Shown piece after piece: positions 60,640-64,000 of a DNA stretch of 64,000 bases. The stretch spans positions 36,273,441 to 36,337,440 of the forward strand of contig CATQJL010000316.1 in NCBI GenBank assembly GCA_958299035.1, read 5' to 3'. Both the position numbers and the translations under genes were made by a program. The notes below the pieces were generated by a model that saw only the letters and a program-made list of their open reading frames with translations, ran no database searches and was not told where the DNA came from. The number at the start of each line of letters is the position of its first letter. Position 1 is the stretch's first letter. The stretch comes from Cylicocyclus nassatus (taxonomy: Eukaryota > Nematoda > Chromadorea > Rhabditida > Strongylidae).

Positions 60640-62985
60640 TAAAAAGAAGTAAAAGAAGACCCATCTTCAAAACTACAAAAACCGCTTGATTTCATTTAGA
60701 ACACTCGCAGCAGTCTGCTATAGCACTCTTTTCACACCGTAGAATAACTGAGCTGCTCCTTTACACAATCTCACCGAATGCAAGGCGACCATAATTTGTC
60801 GAAGGATTTCCCACCACTTTAAACTTTCAAGTCAAAAGCTTCCAAAATTTCTCCGAATTTTCTAGTTAGGAAATAAGATGAAGAAGTTGATAAAGATACA
60901 AGAGCTTTGGAATTTCACTCAGTCAAATCAACCACAAGAAGCAAGAGCTTTCGAAAGTAAATGTATATTTTGTACATCACATAAAATGCTAAGAAAGACT
61001 AAATCAGAAAATGCGAAAGAACTTATCACACCATATGACAGCATTGTCAAGTGTTTTATGAAGTAATTTTCCAAATAAATATTTTGTAATCCTAGAAAGT
61101 TCATATATTCTTATAGACCATACATGAGGGCAGAAGAAACCTCACTTTTGCTGAGCGCAATTACATTCCGTTCAATTCCTCGAGAGTGACTGTGAAAGAT
61201 GGATATATCTCCACTTTCGCCTTTGAGCTTATTCGCAAAGGACATAGACACACCTAATGCTGTGAATATTCGATATTCTGGCCAACTACCGGATGTATTT
61301 AGGCGTTCAGATTCATAAGAGACTATGAGTCTTTAGTTCTAGAGTTTTAGCTGCCGTTTAACACCAAAATCAAAAAAATGAATTAGCTTCCACCGCTTTG
61401 AACCGTCAAATTTGAAATTTCGGGTACAGCCATTGGCGCGCCGAAAATGCAAGTATGTTGAATTTATCCGCAAAGATTTCGCGAAAGCTCGGAAGAAAAC
61501 ATCCATTAGGAAGAGAAGGAAAAGCTACATCGAATGATACCCGGTGTTGGTATCATAAAGATAGTTCTAGAAATTCTGAAAAGCTAACTGTAGATGTGGA
61601 AAGTTTGTTGTACGCAATTCACTCTATTTACGTTGCCAAGACTTACAGAAGTCTAAATTGAAAAATTCAAGAAAAATGCCAATTTCGAGCCTAACTAGAA
61701 TATGTGCAAATCAGCGATTACGCTGAAGATCAGGAAGTAGATTTTAAAAGAATATAAACAATGGAAGAGGATAAACGTCGTATAGTTTCGGAGTGTTTGC
61801 CTATCTTTAATTCCCATATTCTTATGAGAGGCTGAGAAAATGGAAAGAACTTTTGGAACGACCCAATATGAGCAATATCTGGCAGCTGTCTGAGCTCAAT
61901 GTTGAATAAACGAGTAAGGTCAAGCACACCATGCATCTGTTGTCTCTCAAAAGGAAGTGATTCAAAGTCCAAAGAGTTTTTTCTAAAGCCGAGCACGCAT
62001 AAATAAGACGATCTGCTGTTCTTACTGTCTGGGTTACTTGAATGCTAACTACGCTATATTTTCAGCATGACTTGTTCACCTTCCCTTCACATGCGCTCAA
62101 CCTAACGATAGTAAAATATGAATCTGAATCCTGCAACAGTTTGTTTTCTCGTTACAGCGACTATTGATGATTCAAGAGTATAGTATTCTTGTTCAAGACC
62201 ACATTTCTTGGGCGCATCAATGAAATGCATGAGTAAAATCATAAACAAGTTTCTTTTTACCAGCATCCCATCAAAACAGGCTACTCCACGACAAAATGCT
62301 CAAGTAGATGTGGCCAAAACATTGTAAAATCTTCTTCACTTCCCTAGATCAGTCAAGATTAAGCTTTCTATCGAGGAGGCAAAATTTTGAATAAGAACAA
62401 AACAAAAATGGCAGACTCCAATGTCTTAGCCGGAGAAATATTAGCAAAAATGACTTCAACACCACTGCCTTTTTTCACTCTACCAATTTCAAAAATAATT
62501 CTAAAACAAATAAGTTCAAAAGCTATGGTTTTCTTCAACACAGTGAGGATTTTTATTAAAGAACAAAAAAGAAATGCCGTTAAAGTAAGCCTTCGCAAGC
62601 TCACGCAAAATTACAGTCTGTTATTCCACACACACCAACTACATAACGTTGTATTTCATAGAGCTCAGACAAACTATGGTGAATAACAAACCAAACAATA
62701 TACGAATGATTTGAAGTCTCCGATTCATCTCATTTTAAACTCAAGCACATCAATATTTGGGTGATAGAGTGCTTAAGGACGCACTGGCATAGGTGTTACG
62801 TAATTCTTGCATCTCTCATGAAGTGGGATTTCATTTCCACAATTTTCTTTCAGGCGAAGGGCAACTTACATCTGTATATCTAACAAAATATTTGGAGATG
62901 TGTATCTCTTGCACGCATCGTTGCACTAAATGATTGTGATAAATTTCGCACACCACAAAATGCATCTAACAAGGGAAGGATACTT
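60640..62985. other. Intergenic, no gene supported
   Basis: Open frames such as 60878-61066, 61455-61661 and 62387-62686 are Lys/Ser/Asn-rich, lack domains and lack splice-consistent neighbours. Confidence 0.4.
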
Positions 62986-62988
62986 GTT

Positions 62989-63382
62989 CGAATGTATACT
63001 ATCTTATAGAGCACAAAACGCTGATTCCAAATATGCTTTCCTTACCTGCAAAGCACTTCTGGGAGGGGAGTTCTGGGAATTTTTATTGTAAAAATTCAAT
63101 GGTTTGGCCAAGGTAACAGCAGGTGTTGAGATCTCTCTGGCGCTTGAAAGGAGTAATGACTGACAAGGGCTTATCAGATTCAAGGTAGTATTGCATAAAA
63201 CGCCCTGGTAGTGAACATAGCCCCATCCGAACTCATAGACTGCAAATGACTTTATGGAAGCCGCGCGTTCGAATTTTTGCTCCAAGAAATTCCCATAACT
63301 TTCCTCCCAGAAGCGCTTTGCAGGTGCCGAAAGCAGATTCGGAATCAGCGTCTTAAGCTCTACAAGATAGTATACATTTCAT
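62989..63382. repeat. Foldback element with about 100-bp arms
   Basis: About 62989-63085 (TGTATACTATCTTATAGAGC, CGCTGATTCC, CTGCAAAGC, TTCTGGGAGG) is inverted at about 63280-63382 (CCTCCCAGAAG, GCTTTGCAGG, GGAATCAGCG, ATAGTATACA). The GATTCCAAATATGCTTTCCT word links it to the foldbacks at 4.4 and 16.9 kb. Confidence 0.65.
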
Positions 63383-63389
63383 GATGAGA

Positions 63390-64000
63390 CGCCACTTCGA
63401 CCAAGTATGCTTCCCTTGTAAGATTCTATATGTATCACTTCCAGTTGTCAAATACCCCTATAACACGTGACTTCTGCCAATTTGTCGCTGTACTGTACTA
63501 ACAGAATGCTTCCATTTAGACATAAACTGCTATATCTGAGCGGCGTAAGAATATAGAGTACACAAATGCTGAATTTGGGGAAGTAGGACCTTGGAACAAA
63601 AGTAAAATACAAGTGAGGTCTGAAATCATTAGCTAATTAAAGAAAAAACTGTCTTCCGCATGCACAGGAGGAAAGGCAAGTTCATTGCTCTGGCCGAAAA
63701 CTCGACAAAAAGAGACCTGCTGAGTGGTGCAAGCAGGAATTTCGTTTGGGTGGGCGGGGGAAGGGTACAAAAGTTTCTTTCTGGTGAAACTGCGTGGCCC
63801 TAGCCATGCCTCCGAAGAATTTCTGTATGCTTTCTGAAATTTTCGCGGGCTCAGAACCCCAAAATTCTAGAAAGAGGGACCGTATCGTAAGCCACGCCCG
63901 CGAAAATTTTTTTTGTAAGTATAAAATAGAAATTTCAAAGCCAAAAAATTATTTCAATTAACTACAAGTAAAAACAAGTCACTTCCACATCTTATAACTC
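63390..64000. other. Right edge, transposon-like sequence
   Basis: 63680-64000 contains GC-rich words and ACTACAAGTAAAAACAAGTCACTTCCACAT-type sequence that resembles the interiors near 4250 and 52380 (CACTTCCACATTTTCATAAC), suggesting a truncated copy of the hAT-like family. No gene seen. Confidence 0.35.

Noticed and set aside
3895..63800. CRISPR arrays, bacterial operons or ribosome-binding sites
   Set aside because: The sequence is intron-containing eukaryotic DNA; no regularly spaced direct repeats of CRISPR type were seen.

Overview
The window is eukaryotic and looks like the genome of a nematode, most likely a repeat-rich parasitic clade V (strongylid-type) worm; that placement is inference. 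The grounds are short GT-AG exons of 80-190 bp, U-rich TTTCAG/TTTTAG acceptors, candidate spliced-leader acceptor sites just upstream of start codons, and nematode-like histidine acid phosphatase and alanine-glyoxylate aminotransferase genes. Most ORFs that can be read off directly are not genes; the real genes must be assembled from small exons.

Layout. (1) 1-2689, + strand: last nine recognisable exons of a histidine acid phosphatase gene that runs off the left edge. (2) 2690-20300: repeats and transposon relics, namely short TIR elements, a hAT-like MITE with 8-bp target duplication, foldback elements, a possible decayed coiled-coil gene on the - strand near 12.1-12.8 kb, a piggyBac transposase relic near 14 kb and a LINE reverse transcriptase relic near 16 kb. 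(3) 20319-33498, + strand: a complete tandem paralogue of the acid phosphatase with the same intron positions. One of its introns has grown to 9.9 kb. That intron holds a young 7.2-kb LTR retrotransposon (796/798-bp LTRs, 5-bp TSD, no recognisable gag-pol), inserted into one arm of a near-perfect palindrome with 226-bp arms, which sits beside a hammerhead-ribozyme-like motif. (4) 33470-35140, + strand: a broken Penelope-like element (reverse transcriptase plus GIY-YIG endonuclease), itself carrying a 138-bp MITE and ending in a second, degenerate hammerhead-like motif. (5) 36822-40311, - strand: a complete nine-exon alanine-glyoxylate/serine-pyruvate aminotransferase gene with a perfect 34-bp-arm hairpin and an ATTC-type repeat in one intron. 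(6) 40.3-64 kb: gene-poor and repeat-rich, with one convincing tiny two-exon gene at 51123-51337 for a 51-residue secreted peptide with two CX2C pairs, plus two Helitron-like elements in the window (35.7 and 54.1 kb) and large foldbacks at 59.9-60.6 and 63.0-63.4 kb.

The two acid phosphatases are tandem duplicates and probably make secreted or lysosomal enzymes. The aminotransferase converges on the second phosphatase, with the Penelope relic between their 3' ends. The window's most striking property is nested transposition: LTR element into palindrome into phosphatase intron, and MITE into Penelope element at the phosphatase 3' end.
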